A stretch of 33,298 nucleotides of DNA from Rhodothermia bacterium (lineage in GTDB: Bacteria; Bacteroidota; Rhodothermia; Rhodothermales; UBA2364), in contig JAFLBZ010000044.1 in the NCBI GenBank assembly GCA_017303715.1, forward strand, positions 1-33,298, in the 5' to 3' direction. This document shows positions 1-8,473 of this stretch, piece by piece. Position 1 is the stretch's first letter. Every line of letters starts with the position of its first letter. The translations under genes and the position numbers were made by a program. The notes beneath the pieces are model-generated. The model was not told the DNA's origin and made no database searches. It saw only the letters and a program-made list of their open reading frames with translations.

Positions 1-260
1 TTGAAGCCGCCGAAATTGCAAAGTTCACCTCCGAAGAAAAGGAACAATACGAACAAAGTTTAAAATCGTATCGAGACCTCAAAAATGTGATTGATACCGC
101 TTTTGTTGAGGGAGAAACAAAAGGGAAAATTGAAGGAAAAATTGAAGGGAAGATTGAAGGGAAGATCGAAATTGCCAAACGATTAAAATCAATGGGATTT
201 ACCATTGAGCAAATACAGGAAGCGACAGACCTGTCTAAAGAAGAAGTTGAACAACTTTAA
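1..260 (+). CDS. C-terminal part of an Rpn/PD-(D/E)XK family transposase-nuclease
   Basis: The reading frame is open from base 3 to the TAA at 258-260 and has no start in the window, so this is the 3' end (about 86 residues) of a longer gene. The tail is typical of the PD-(D/E)XK nuclease family transposases (Rpn, recombination-promoting nuclease). It has a charged helical stretch, then repeated G-K-I-E units, then a short helical end (KRLKSMGFTIEQIQEATDLS, followed by KEEVEQL). Family members are about 280-320 residues, with the catalytic domain at the N-terminus, so the catalytic part lies outside the window. The last 77 bases recur exactly, in inverted orientation, at the right end of the window, which points to a multicopy gene. 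The family call rests on this tail alone. Confidence 0.7.
   Translation, partial: EAAEIAKFTSEEKEQYEQSLKSYRDLKNVIDTAFVEGETKGKIEGKIEGKIEGKIEIAKRLKSMGFTIEQIQEATDLSKEEVEQL
123..170 (+). repeat. Four tandem 12-nt units coding for G-K-I-E
   Basis: Four consecutive in-frame 12-base units each encode Gly-Lys-Ile-Glu. They differ only at a few third-codon positions (gga/ggg, aaa/aag, att/atc). Such in-frame minisatellites in the linker of Rpn-type proteins can expand or contract without breaking the frame. Confidence 0.85.
184..260. repeat. Left copy of an exact 77-bp inverted repeat shared with 33222-33298
   Basis: Bases 184-260 are identical to the reverse complement of 33222-33298. Both copies end at the TAA stop of the Rpn-type gene, and the sequences diverge at the next base. 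This fits two genomic copies of one gene. Confidence 0.95.
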
Positions 261-601
261 TATTGAGTCAGCCTTTAACTTGTAAGGATATCTACCGTGT
301 TTTTTCGAAAGAATGGTTTAATGAGGTTTTGGTTATTACCGATAGCATCAAGCTCTAATGATGTCGCTCCTCAAGTTTTCAAGTGAGTCCAGAGCAACTC
401 GGTTGCATTGGATTCTGGGTATAGGGAAGTTGATACGCCAGATGAAAACATCTTTTGTTGTGATAGTTGAGGTAAAAATGAATATCTCGGTTTTTATGGG
501 TATTTGCATTGTCCCATACCAACAATTTTTTCTTATTTGCTCATTCAGAGATGTATTTAAGCATACTTACTGAACTTATACCTGTTTTTATGATTTATGG
601 C
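261..601. other. Intergenic stretch without a recognisable gene
   Basis: Short open frames exist here (for example 358-573 plus). None has a recognisable protein, a clear ribosome binding site or a family signature. Frames change every few codons, so this could be decayed coding sequence. No RNA gene or clear promoter was seen. Confidence 0.5.
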
Positions 602-637
602 AATAAAAACGGGACTTCCCGTTTCGAAAGTCCCGTT
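602..637 (-). terminator. Rho-independent terminator of the UspA-family gene
   Basis: Bases 609-617 (acgggactt) pair perfectly with 628-636 (aagtcccgt) around a 10-base loop. Read on the minus strand, the stem is followed by TTTTTATTG. The hairpin lies just downstream of the minus-strand gene ending at 658. Confidence 0.85.
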
Positions 638-657
638 ACGACAGACTTTAAAATTGG

Positions 658-1563
658 TTAAGCAACATGAGCGGCGGTAGTGCCTCCGAGCCATGTATTG
701 CTATCTCCCCCTTTAACGGGACGCATCGTCCACATAGGAACATCACTGGTACGGACTAATTTCTCTGTAACGCTACCAATAAGTTCTTCCCATTCACTGG
801 TTACGCCATGGGTAGCAATAACGACCAAGTCCGCATTGATTTCGGCAGCGTGTGCGCGAATGCTGTTTACAATGGTTCCGAAGTGAACAGAAAGGGTATG
901 TTCTACGTCTGGCCCTGGCGTTTCTGTATAGAATTTCTCGATAGATTTTTGAGCCATTTCATTCATTTCAGGATTGGTCTCGGCAAGTGATGGAAGTTGC
1001 ATCCCAAAAATATGTGGGTAATACCATTCTTCGATCACATAGAGGGCATCCACACTGGCGCCATAGGCAGCGGCCAAGTGTTTTGCTTGGCTTAGAGCCG
1101 TCCGGCTGTGGTCGGAGAAATCTACTGGGACGACAATGCGCTTGATGTCCGCCGAGCCTTTTTGGTTTTCATGAAGGGTGATAACGGGACAAGTGGCCGT
1201 CCGAACCAATTCTTCGGCAACAGAGCCGAGAAGGAAACGGCGCATCCCACGAAGACCGTGTGTACCCATTACAATGAGGTCAATGCCATTTTCGGCGGCA
1301 TATTCCGAAAGGGCTGGAGCGGCATGAATATGACCTTGAATGAGGCGATACGTGAACGGAAGAACTTCGTCAGCTGGTTTTTCTACGTGTTTCAGTTTGT
1401 CCATCAATTCGTCGTCATTGGTCACTTCACCATACAGATCCACATGCACCAAATGCATCTCTTGTGCGTTGAGCGTATGTGCGACTTTTAGCGCATAGTT
1501 GAGTGCGAAGTCTGCATTGGTAGAGAAGTCGGTTGGAACGAGGATTTTGTTGATCTTCAACAT
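658..1563 (-). CDS. Universal stress protein with two tandem UspA domains
   Basis: The 301-residue protein has two Usp folds in one chain. The first covers about residues 1-145 and begins with the usual KILVPTDFS strand. It ends with the ATP-binding motif G-x2-G-x9-G-S (GTHG, nine residues, GS). The second, about 146-285, begins RIVVPVDFSDHS and carries the same motif with the first Gly replaced by Ala (ATHG, nine residues, GS). ATP binding is therefore likely in the first half and possible in the second. Tandem Usp proteins of about 280-300 residues are common in Bacteroidota and act in the cytoplasm in stress responses. There is no signal peptide. The gene stands alone, divergent from the envelope cluster at 1816, and is closed by a strong terminator at 602-637. 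The specific role cannot be read from the sequence. Confidence 0.93.
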   Translation of the reverse strand: MLKINKILVPTDFSTNADFALNYALKVAHTLNAQEMHLVHVDLYGEVTNDDELMDKLKHVEKPADEVLPFTYRLIQGHIHAAPALSEYAAENGIDLIVMGTHGLRGMRRFLLGSVAEELVRTATCPVITLHENQKGSADIKRIVVPVDFSDHSRTALSQAKHLAAAYGASVDALYVIEEWYYPHIFGMQLPSLAETNPEMNEMAQKSIEKFYTETPGPDVEHTLSVHFGTIVNSIRAHAAEINADLVVIATHGVTSEWEELIGSVTEKLVRTSDVPMWTMRPVKGGDSNTWLGGTTAAHVA

Positions 1564-1815
1564 GGTTTTGGGGGCTTAAGGTTTTTGGATCTGGGGTGAT
1601 CTTTCGGGTAGAAAATTCGGAAAAAAAAAATCGTGCGATGTATTCCTATCCCTATTTGACGTTACTATTGATTACCTATAAGCGCTGTAATCCTTTTTCT
1701 TACAACTGTTCAACCCTTGTTTTTGGCAATTCGGAGGCGGGTATATTCCAGATGTTGCCGGATTTGTTTATCTTCACCAAAACGTCTCTTGGTAGCTCAC
1801 TTTTGCCCCTATGTT

Positions 1816-4689
1816 ATGAGTAAAAAACGATTGTGGGGAATGGTATTCCTGATCTTGGCCTTGCCCTGTGTTTCTTTGTCACAGGTAGGTTATTCGTTTG
1901 GCCGTAACAAGATTCGTTATACAGATTTTGACTGGAAAATCCTCAAAACGGCGCATTTTGATTTTTACCACTATCCCGAAATGGAAGATTTAGCCAAAGT
2001 GGGTGCAGCGATTGCAGAAGAAAGTTATCGTGAGCTTCAGAATAAATTCAATTTCTCGCTTTCTACCCGGGTTCCTATGATTTTTTATGCTACGAACCTA
2101 CATTTTAAGCAAACGAATACGATAGACGGATTTATTCCAGATGGCGTAGGTGGCTTTTTTGAGTTTATGAAAGGCCGCGTGGTCATTCCGGCAAACGGAG
2201 ACCTCAATCGTTTTAAGCGGGTAATCCGTCATGAAATGGTACATGTGTTTACGTTTAACAAATTGGCACGGGTCATGCGGGATTATAGAAAGCCGCCCGA
2301 TCGTTTGCCGCCCCTTTGGTTTACGGAAGGACTTGCGGAGTATTGGTCTGGGGAGGCCGATCATCAACACGAGATGATGATTCGGGATGCCATTGCCTCC
2401 AATTCGTTGGTTCCCTTAGAAGACATTGACCGGATTTACGGGACGTACTTGATGTACAAGCAAGGCGAATCCGTTTGCCGCTTCATTGCAGAAAAATGGG
2501 GAGACGAATATCTATTGCGACTCATCGAGGATTTTTGGAAAGAGACCTATTTTGAAAAACTGATCGAACGCACCTTAAATGTTTCGTATAGGGAATTTGG
2601 GACGGCTTGGGAGGCATGGCTAAAAGCCCAATATTATCCAACTTTGCAAAACAATCTGCCCGCATCGCGTGTATCTGCACCTGTTTTTTGGCGCGGCTAT
2701 TATATGAAGCCCGTGGCATTTAATGACAAAAAGGGGCAGCGGTGGGTCGTAGCCAATGGAAGTTCTGGCTCCACAGGTAGTCTTTTTAAGACCAAAGTGA
2801 ATCAAAACTATGTGGTCGAGAAAAAGCCGAAGGTTATCCTGCGAGGGGAGCGGAACGAGCGGTTCGAGGCATTTCACTTTTTCGAGAGCAGGATGTCGGT
2901 AAATGCTAACCAAGAACTGGCTTTTGTCACAAAAAGTGGCGAGCAAGATGTAATCCATGTCTTGGATTTAACGCGAAATGTGGTCACAAAGACCATTAAA
3001 ATTCCTGAACTGGTAGCCATTTATTCGCCATCGTGGCATCCAAATGGGAAGCAAGTGGTGTTTACAGGCATCGAGAAAAGTGGCTTTTCGGATATTTATA
3101 CCTACCATCTCGAAACACAAGAAACCCACAAATTGACGCATGATCTACACGATGACCGCGACCCCGATTGGTCGCCGGATGGTCAACAGATTGTTTTCTC
3201 AAGCGATAGAACCGGATCTGGCAATGGTGCTTATAATTTGTTTCTTATAGACCCAGCACATAGAACCGTAAAACACCTTACAGAAGGGCCGCAATTGGAT
3301 CTAAGTCCACGTTTCAGTCCAGATGGGAAATCGGTGGTTTTTATCAGAACAAAAAAGGAAGATCGCAAATGGACTGCACAAAATGCGTGGACGGTTTCGC
3401 TGGGAACATCACCAATCCTAAGACAACTGACCAATACCACTTCAGTATTGTTTGATCCTTACTGGACGGCAGACGGCCATTTATTGGCAACGGCTATGGA
3501 TGGATTCCGGTTCCAAGTGCGTTCTTTTGGGAAAGTTGACTCCTTGCAGCAAATCCACCCCGAACCCACGCCTGAACCCGCAAGCAAACTTCTTCCTGCT
3601 CCTTCTTGGACCGAAGCCGCAACGGATAGTTCCTCGACTTCAACCAATCCTTATCGTCGAAAATACACCTTAGATGCCGCCCAAACGGTCATTAACCAGA
3701 CGGCACTGTACGGCACAAATGCAGGCGGTTACATGGTTTTTTCCGATATGATGGGCAATGATTATTTTTTGGCTACCTTGTATAATACCTCGCGAAACCA
3801 ACGGGACTTCCTCCGCTCCATGAGTTTTTCCCTCTCGCGCTATCAATTCCAGAAACGCACCAGTACCGCTTATGGGCTGTATCGGAATGGCGGGTTACGT
3901 TATGATTTAACCGATCCTGATGCCGCTGCCGTATATCCGGCGGTTTGGGAACATGAATTGGGCGGATACGGGGCTTTGTCGTATCCGATTAGTTTCTTTG
4001 ATCGTTTCGAGGTTTCTACGGGGCTAAATTGGAGTGATAAGCAGATATTAACCAAAGACTTACGGCGAAAGGCACTTTTGTTGTCGAATACCATTTCCTA
4101 TGTTCACGATTCGGCCTTATATGGCATGAATGGCCCGATGGATGGTTTTCGGGCAAACTTAACTGCTGGCTATACCACCGATGTTTGGCGCTCCAATGTG
4201 AGCTATTATACCTTGATTGCTGATGTGCGCAAGTATTTTCGGATATTACCAACCGTGACCTTTGCGGTTCGGGCGATGGGGCGGATGAACGAAGGCCGTG
4301 AAGCACGCTTGTTTTATATGGGCGGTTCTTGGGACTTGCGGGGCTATCCTTTATTTGATATTCGCGGCAGCAAAACGTGGTTTGGCTCAGCGGAACTTCG
4401 CTTCCCATTGGTGGAGAATCCGCTGCTGATTGCGCCCGTTTTAGCGCCATTTGGCGTTGTCAACTTGCGGAGCGCTCTCTTTTTTGATGCCGGTCATGCG
4501 TGGAACAAGGAATATAATTACCAAGAACCCCAGTTGATGACCGGAAAGACGCACTTTTCGTCTGGCATCGGGTTTCGATTAAACCTCTTTGGCGGTTTAT
4601 TGCTCCGGTACGATCTGGGCTGGCGGATCAACGAGGATTTTTCTGAAAAAAAATGGTTCCGCCAATTCCTCTTTGGCTGGGATTTCTAA
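1816..4689 (+). CDS. Outer-membrane fusion: HEXXH peptidase domain, PD40 propeller and Omp85/BamA-type barrel
   Basis: I start the protein at the ATG at 1816 (957 residues). It begins with a clear signal peptide (MSKKRLWGMVFLILALP, cleavage likely near SLSQ), and the 33 upstream in-frame residues look non-coding. Residues about 24-270 form a gluzincin-like domain with HEMVH at 139-143 and a third zinc ligand candidate, E171, in WFTEGLAEYW, as in peptidase MA-type families. Residues about 400-545 hold at least three PD40/TolB-like propeller repeats (SPSWHPNGK, DPDWSPDGQ, SPRFSPDGK). A Pro/Ser/Thr-rich linker (about 580-615) precedes a C-terminal Omp85/BamA-type barrel. The barrel has the LRGY motif at 841-844 (the (V/I/L)RG(F/Y) signature), a late FFDAGHAW strand and a terminal Phe. 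No POTRA domains are evident. The next gene starts 9 bases downstream, so an operon is likely. The protein probably sits in the outer membrane; whether the protease-like part faces the periplasm or the outside is unknown. Confidence 0.88.
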   Translation: MSKKRLWGMVFLILALPCVSLSQVGYSFGRNKIRYTDFDWKILKTAHFDFYHYPEMEDLAKVGAAIAEESYRELQNKFNFSLSTRVPMIFYATNLHFKQTNTIDGFIPDGVGGFFEFMKGRVVIPANGDLNRFKRVIRHEMVHVFTFNKLARVMRDYRKPPDRLPPLWFTEGLAEYWSGEADHQHEMMIRDAIASNSLVPLEDIDRIYGTYLMYKQGESVCRFIAEKWGDEYLLRLIEDFWKETYFEKLIERTLNVSYREFGTAWEAWLKAQYYPTLQNNLPASRVSAPVFWRGYYMKPVAFNDKKGQRWVVANGSSGSTGSLFKTKVNQNYVVEKKPKVILRGERNERFEAFHFFESRMSVNANQELAFVTKSGEQDVIHVLDLTRNVVTKTIKIPELVAIYSPSWHPNGKQVVFTGIEKSGFSDIYTYHLETQETHKLTHDLHDDRDPDWSPDGQQIVFSSDRTGSGNGAYNLFLIDPAHRTVKHLTEGPQLDLSPRFSPDGKSVVFIRTKKEDRKWTAQNAWTVSLGTSPILRQLTNTTSVLFDPYWTADGHLLATAMDGFRFQVRSFGKVDSLQQIHPEPTPEPASKLLPAPSWTEAATDSSSTSTNPYRRKYTLDAAQTVINQTALYGTNAGGYMVFSDMMGNDYFLATLYNTSRNQRDFLRSMSFSLSRYQFQKRTSTAYGLYRNGGLRYDLTDPDAAAVYPAVWEHELGGYGALSYPISFFDRFEVSTGLNWSDKQILTKDLRRKALLLSNTISYVHDSALYGMNGPMDGFRANLTAGYTTDVWRSNVSYYTLIADVRKYFRILPTVTFAVRAMGRMNEGREARLFYMGGSWDLRGYPLFDIRGSKTWFGSAELRFPLVENPLLIAPVLAPFGVVNLRSALFFDAGHAWNKEYNYQEPQLMTGKTHFSSGIGFRLNLFGGLLLRYDLGWRINEDFSEKKWFRQFLFGWDF

Positions 4690-4698
4690 GGTTTTGCG

Positions 4699-5904
4699 AT
4701 GGAAAAAAAGCCCTCAAATGCCCATTACCGGATGTTTTTTTCCCATTATTGGGTGGTTTTTTTTGGCTTATGGTGGCTGCAAGGGTGTGCAAGTGTCAAA
4801 TTGCCGGAAATACAAGCCAAACCGGAAGATTGGATCAAAGAAGATGGGCCGGAAGGTGGCTATTATCTTGCGCACTCGTTTAAGGCGCCCTTCGAGGTTG
4901 CGTGGCAATATAATTTAGCGTCGGGGATGGGACCTTCTGCCCTTGCTGGGGTACGTGGTGTACTGCTTGCCGCCACCTTGAAAGGCGAAGTTCATGCCAT
5001 TGGGACGGATCGAGGGCGAAAAATAGGGTATGTACCGCTGGGTGAAGGCATACGTGGTCTTCCCATCCTTTGGGGGGACGTTTTGATGGTCGCAAGTACT
5101 AATGGTCGTTATGCAATGGCAGCATATCAATACACCCGCTCAGACATTAAATGGCGACGCAAAGGGCTTAAAAGTGAATCTGGCTTGGTTAAAATGGGGA
5201 AATTCGTAGGTTTCGTGGATGCCAGAGGAACCGTGATCGCCATTGATCCGGCGGATGGGCGGGAGGTCTGGAAGACCACTTGGCTCGAACAGGCTACCGC
5301 CGTCTATGGAACGCCCGTTTTTGTGAATGACTTGCTGCTACTGGCATCGGGAAAAGGAGATGTGGTGGCGCTTCATGCCGAAACAGGAAAAGTGGCTTGG
5401 TTGAAGCAGGTACATCAGCCTGTTTACAACGCACTCGCGGCACGGTTTGGTGAGGTCTGGGTTCCTACCACGAGAGGACAACTCTTCCGCTTGTCCATTG
5501 AAGATGGGCGCGAATTGGGTGTTTTTGACCTCGAAAATGAAGCCGTAAGAATGGCTACGCCTGCAATCGGGCCGGATGGAGTGGTATTTGGTGCAAGCGA
5601 TGGCTTTATCCGTAAACTTAGGGCACAAGATGGCCGCTTAGAATGGACGTTTCATGCCAAGGGTGCGTGTACAGCGCCCGTCCTCTGGGCTGGATCCGAG
5701 ATTTTTGCAGGCTGCCAAGACAAAACCCTCTACCGGATTTCCGCAGATAACGGCGCATTGATCGGTCAATTGGTGCTAAAAGGCCGCATCAAATCCGTTC
5801 CGGTGCTTTATGAAGACCGACTTTACCTCGCCCAAGAACCTAACCAGTTGGTCGCCATCGGAAAGCCAGTGAAAAAATCCCGTTCCGCAAATCCGGAGAA
5901 TTAA
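4699..5904 (+). CDS. PQQ-repeat beta-propeller lipoprotein, BamB-like
   Basis: The protein has 401 residues and begins with a lipoprotein signal: a hydrophobic run and the lipobox LQGC with the acylated Cys at residue 30. The rest is a series of PQQ-type propeller blades. Each has the A-x-D-x-x-x-G-x-x-x-W kind of turn, for example AIDPADGREVWKT and ALHAETGKVAWLK, then RLSIEDGRELG, KLRAQDGRLEW and RISADNGALIG. This matches BamB (YfgL), the propeller lipoprotein of the BAM complex, in length and layout, although PQQ propellers also occur in unrelated proteins. The gene follows an Omp85-barrel gene by 9 bases, and the next gene starts 2 bases after its stop. A working partnership with the barrel protein upstream is a reasonable inference. 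PQQ binding as a cofactor is not implied. Confidence 0.85.
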   Translation: MEKKPSNAHYRMFFSHYWVVFFGLWWLQGCASVKLPEIQAKPEDWIKEDGPEGGYYLAHSFKAPFEVAWQYNLASGMGPSALAGVRGVLLAATLKGEVHAIGTDRGRKIGYVPLGEGIRGLPILWGDVLMVASTNGRYAMAAYQYTRSDIKWRRKGLKSESGLVKMGKFVGFVDARGTVIAIDPADGREVWKTTWLEQATAVYGTPVFVNDLLLLASGKGDVVALHAETGKVAWLKQVHQPVYNALAARFGEVWVPTTRGQLFRLSIEDGRELGVFDLENEAVRMATPAIGPDGVVFGASDGFIRKLRAQDGRLEWTFHAKGACTAPVLWAGSEIFAGCQDKTLYRISADNGALIGQLVLKGRIKSVPVLYEDRLYLAQEPNQLVAIGKPVKKSRSANPEN

Positions 5905-5905
5905 C

Positions 5906-6667
5906 ATGAGACCCTTTGCCATTTGCTTGTTGTTGCTTGTGGTTGTCCAGAATAGTGTCGGACAAGGTTTGGGGCGTTTGTCCATTCAGGCAAGTTCGGA
6001 TAAACTGGTTTTTCTTCATCTTACGGAAGAAGACCTTGTGCTTGATAAAGATACTGTGCTTCAGCTCCCCGCAGGCTCTTATCCGTTCTCGATTGCGGTT
6101 ATCTGTGGGGAGAAAACGGACGTCAGTAACTTCCAGTCTAAATTTAAAAATGTTATAAAAATAACTGAAGGTGTAGAGGAGAGTTTAAGTTCACAAGAGT
6201 TTAATCGCTTTATCCTTACATCCTTTCCTTTTGGCGCTACCGTTCAGACGAAGGATGGAAATTTGGGAACAACCCCACTTTCGACGGTTCAGGCACATTC
6301 AGCTTTACCCATTCGTCTTCGTAAATTGGGTCACAAAACAGCTGAAATAACCTTGAAACCCTGTGAACGTACTTCTTTGGTCTTGGATAAACTGCCCACA
6401 GACCCGCGTGCTGTTTCCATTTGGCAAAAATTGCCCGCAAAAGAATATCGTTGGGTATCGGTACTGGGGGGAACGGCTATGGTGGCTGGAATCGTTTTTT
6501 CCATTCAAAACAAATTCAAGGCGGATGACCTGTACGACCGTTATAAAGAAAATGGCGATCCTTTGTTGCGCCCGCAAATCAAGGCTTTAGACACCAAAGC
6601 AGGGTGGGGGTTGGCCTTTGCTCAAACTGGATTAGTCGTTGTTGTGATAAGATTGGTACTGAAATGA
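5906..6667 (+). CDS. PEGA-domain membrane protein
   Basis: The 253-residue protein starts at an ATG one base after the previous stop, so it is very likely co-transcribed. It has a signal peptide (MRPFAICLLLLVVVQNSVGQ). A PEGA-type domain at about residues 105-155 contains SFPFGATVQTKDG, a GTTP turn and RLRKLGHKTAEITL. Two hydrophobic C-terminal segments follow, at about 183-203 and 233-252. PEGA domains are small beta-sandwiches found in surface and periplasmic proteins and are thought to mediate binding. The region before the domain (residues 20-100) is not recognised. The gene closes the three-gene envelope cluster. No clear terminator follows; the downstream stretch holds a decayed repeat. 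Confidence 0.75.
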   Translation: MRPFAICLLLLVVVQNSVGQGLGRLSIQASSDKLVFLHLTEEDLVLDKDTVLQLPAGSYPFSIAVICGEKTDVSNFQSKFKNVIKITEGVEESLSSQEFNRFILTSFPFGATVQTKDGNLGTTPLSTVQAHSALPIRLRKLGHKTAEITLKPCERTSLVLDKLPTDPRAVSIWQKLPAKEYRWVSVLGGTAMVAGIVFSIQNKFKADDLYDRYKENGDPLLRPQIKALDTKAGWGLAFAQTGLVVVVIRLVLK

Positions 6668-6987
6668 TGCTATCTGCCTTGTAATTAACCCCGTGCTTCA
6701 GTGTGGGATTGTGCAACTGGCCCCACCGTCGGCTTTAGCCCTAACCAATCGGGAATTATCCCATCAGGTTGTAGCATGGTAGAAATTCGTTTCTAAAGCA
6801 TGGCCAAACCTTGTTGGGTGACATCTTCAGTATGATACCGTTTTCAAACGCAGAACCCAGACGACATCATATTAGAAATCCATATCCAACGTACAACCCC
6901 GTCGGTATGACACAACAAATGTAGCGGGCTGATTGGAACCTCTATTCCGCCATTTCGTTAGGAATATCAAATCAAATAACCAACACC
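6668..6987. other. Intergenic region with a decayed dispersed repeat
   Basis: No open frame with recognisable content was found. Bases 6686-6735 resemble 32231-32282 (about 70 percent identity by eye over about 50 bases; both start taaccccgt, then ttcag, then tgcaa, and end tcggctt). Near 6896 there is also a short degenerate palindrome (accccgtcggt). The promoter of yqeY must lie near its end, but I could not fix it. Confidence 0.5.
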
Positions 6988-7443
6988 ATGAGCTTAAAAT
7001 CCAAATTCTCCGAAGAGCTTAAAATCGCGCTAAAAGCCAAAGACCCCGTAAAACTCCGTACCTTACGTGCGCTAATCTCTGCACTACAAATGAAAGAGAT
7101 TGAAGAGCGGCAAGGTGGTGTAGCTGCGCTCTCCGAACAACAAGAATTGGCCGTTCTCCAGAAACAAGCCAAACAACGGCAAGACTCCATTGAGCAATAC
7201 CGTGCAGCAGGACGAACGGACTTGGTGACGACGGAAGAAGAAGAACTTTTGGTGATCCAGTCCTACCTTCCGGCAGAACTAAGTGATGAGGAAATTGCGC
7301 AAGTTGTTCAGCAAGCCATGCAAGACCTTGGCGTTTCCTCCCCCAAAGAGATGGGCAAATTGATGGGCGTTGTAATGGGAAAATTGCGCGGAAAAGCAGA
7401 TGGTAAACGAATCCAAGCAATAGTTAAATCTTTGTTGTCTTAA
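6988..7443 (+). CDS. yqeY: GatB/YqeY domain-containing protein
   Basis: The 151-residue protein matches the YqeY family along its whole length. It has the N-terminal helical part (LKSKFSEELKIALKAKDP, then LRTLRALISALQ) with the typical KEIEERQ segment, and the C-terminal part IQSYLPAELSDEEIAQVV, then GVSSPKEMGKLMGVVM and the final GKADGKRIQAIVKSLL. The domain is related to the tail domain of GatB, the tRNA-dependent amidotransferase subunit that recognises tRNA. The role of stand-alone YqeY is not firmly established. The protein is cytoplasmic, with no signal peptide. The esterase gene begins 13 bases after its stop, so the two may share a transcript. Confidence 0.92.
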   Translation: MSLKSKFSEELKIALKAKDPVKLRTLRALISALQMKEIEERQGGVAALSEQQELAVLQKQAKQRQDSIEQYRAAGRTDLVTTEEEELLVIQSYLPAELSDEEIAQVVQQAMQDLGVSSPKEMGKLMGVVMGKLRGKADGKRIQAIVKSLLS

Positions 7444-7456
7444 ACCGGATCAGTTT

Positions 7457-8404
7457 ATGTCTAAAAAAGGTTTTTTTTTTGCCTGTATTTGGGTTTTGCT
7501 GCCGTTTTTTGGGAAAACGTTGGTGACGGCGCAGCACGTCTCATCAGGGAAAATCGTTCGTTTTGCGCCCTTCAAGTCCAAATATGTGGACGCACGTAAC
7601 ATAGAAGTTTGGCTGCCGGATGGGTACTCGGCCAAAAAGAAATATGCTGTCCTCTATATGCACGATGGCCAAATGCTTTTCGACTCCACCACCACTTGGA
7701 ATAAACAAGAATGGGGTGTGGATGAAACAGTTGGCGCGTTAATTCGGGATAAAAAAATCCGCGAAACCATCATAGTAGGCATCTGGAACAATGGCTCCAA
7801 ACGCCATAGCGAGTACTTCCCACAAAAGCCCTTCGAATCCATGCCCAAGTCGCGGCAAGATTCGCTCTATACCGCCAATCGTGCGAACGGAAATACCCTT
7901 TTTGTTGAAAAGGTGCAATCCGATCAATATCTACGGTTCTTGGTTTATGAACTCAAACCCTTTATAGACCGGAAATTTTCCACCCACAAGGGGCGATCCC
8001 ATACCTTTGTGGCGGGTTCCAGCATGGGCGGCCTGATCTCCCTCTATGCCGTGAGCGAATACCCGCAGGTTTTTGGAGGGGCAGCCTGTATTTCTACGCA
8101 TTGGCCCGGTGCTTTTGTGCCCGAAATGAACCCGATTCCGGCCACTTTTTTCGCCTATATGCAACGCAAATTGCCTTCGCCCAACACCCATAAGCTGTAT
8201 TTCGACTACGGGACGGCCACCTTAGATGCGCTCTACGAGCCTTATCAGCGGCAAGCCGATGCCATTCTTAAGGCGAAAGGGTATCATGCTGAAAATTGGC
8301 AAACCCTGAAGTTCGAGGGCGAAGACCACTCGGAACGGGCTTGGCGGAAAAGATTCCATTTGCCAATACGGTTTCTTTTGGGCACTACAACCGCTGGAAA
8401 ATAA
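7457..8404 (+). CDS. Secreted alpha/beta-hydrolase of the esterase D/Fes family
   Basis: The protein has 315 residues. An N-terminal signal peptide (MSKKGFFFACIWVLLPFFG, cleavage probably near TAQ) sends it to the periplasm or beyond. The core is the PF00756 esterase fold: a first strand IEVWLPDGY, the YMHDGQ oxyanion-hole region, and the nucleophile elbow G-S-S-M-G with Ser189. Likely partners of the triad are Asp250 (FDYGTATLD) and His291 (EDHSERAW). Relatives include ferric-enterobactin esterases, feruloyl esterases and S-formylglutathione hydrolases, so the substrate cannot be assigned; no siderophore genes are nearby. The gene faces the restriction-modification island, whose last gene ends 69 bases away on the opposite strand. 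Confidence 0.88.
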   Translation: MSKKGFFFACIWVLLPFFGKTLVTAQHVSSGKIVRFAPFKSKYVDARNIEVWLPDGYSAKKKYAVLYMHDGQMLFDSTTTWNKQEWGVDETVGALIRDKKIRETIIVGIWNNGSKRHSEYFPQKPFESMPKSRQDSLYTANRANGNTLFVEKVQSDQYLRFLVYELKPFIDRKFSTHKGRSHTFVAGSSMGGLISLYAVSEYPQVFGGAACISTHWPGAFVPEMNPIPATFFAYMQRKLPSPNTHKLYFDYGTATLDALYEPYQRQADAILKAKGYHAENWQTLKFEGEDHSERAWRKRFHLPIRFLLGTTTAGK

Positions 8405-8473
8405 AGCGGCATGTTGCGCTTTGGTCTTACGTGAAGTTCGGTGATGACCTAACGGCGATGAGATGGCCGGCCA

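Noticed and set aside
358-573. 71-residue open frame between the Rpn fragment and the UspA gene
   Set aside because: No ribosome binding site, no family features and an odd composition. It is probably chance or decayed sequence.
1108-1491. 127-residue open frame opposite the UspA gene
   Set aside because: It lies fully inside a well-supported gene on the other strand and its peptide has no features of a protein family.
8464-8473. TGGCCGGCCA palindrome between the esterase and hsdM
   Set aside because: A 10-bp palindrome with no T run and no second copy seen in the window. Too little to call a terminator or an island boundary.
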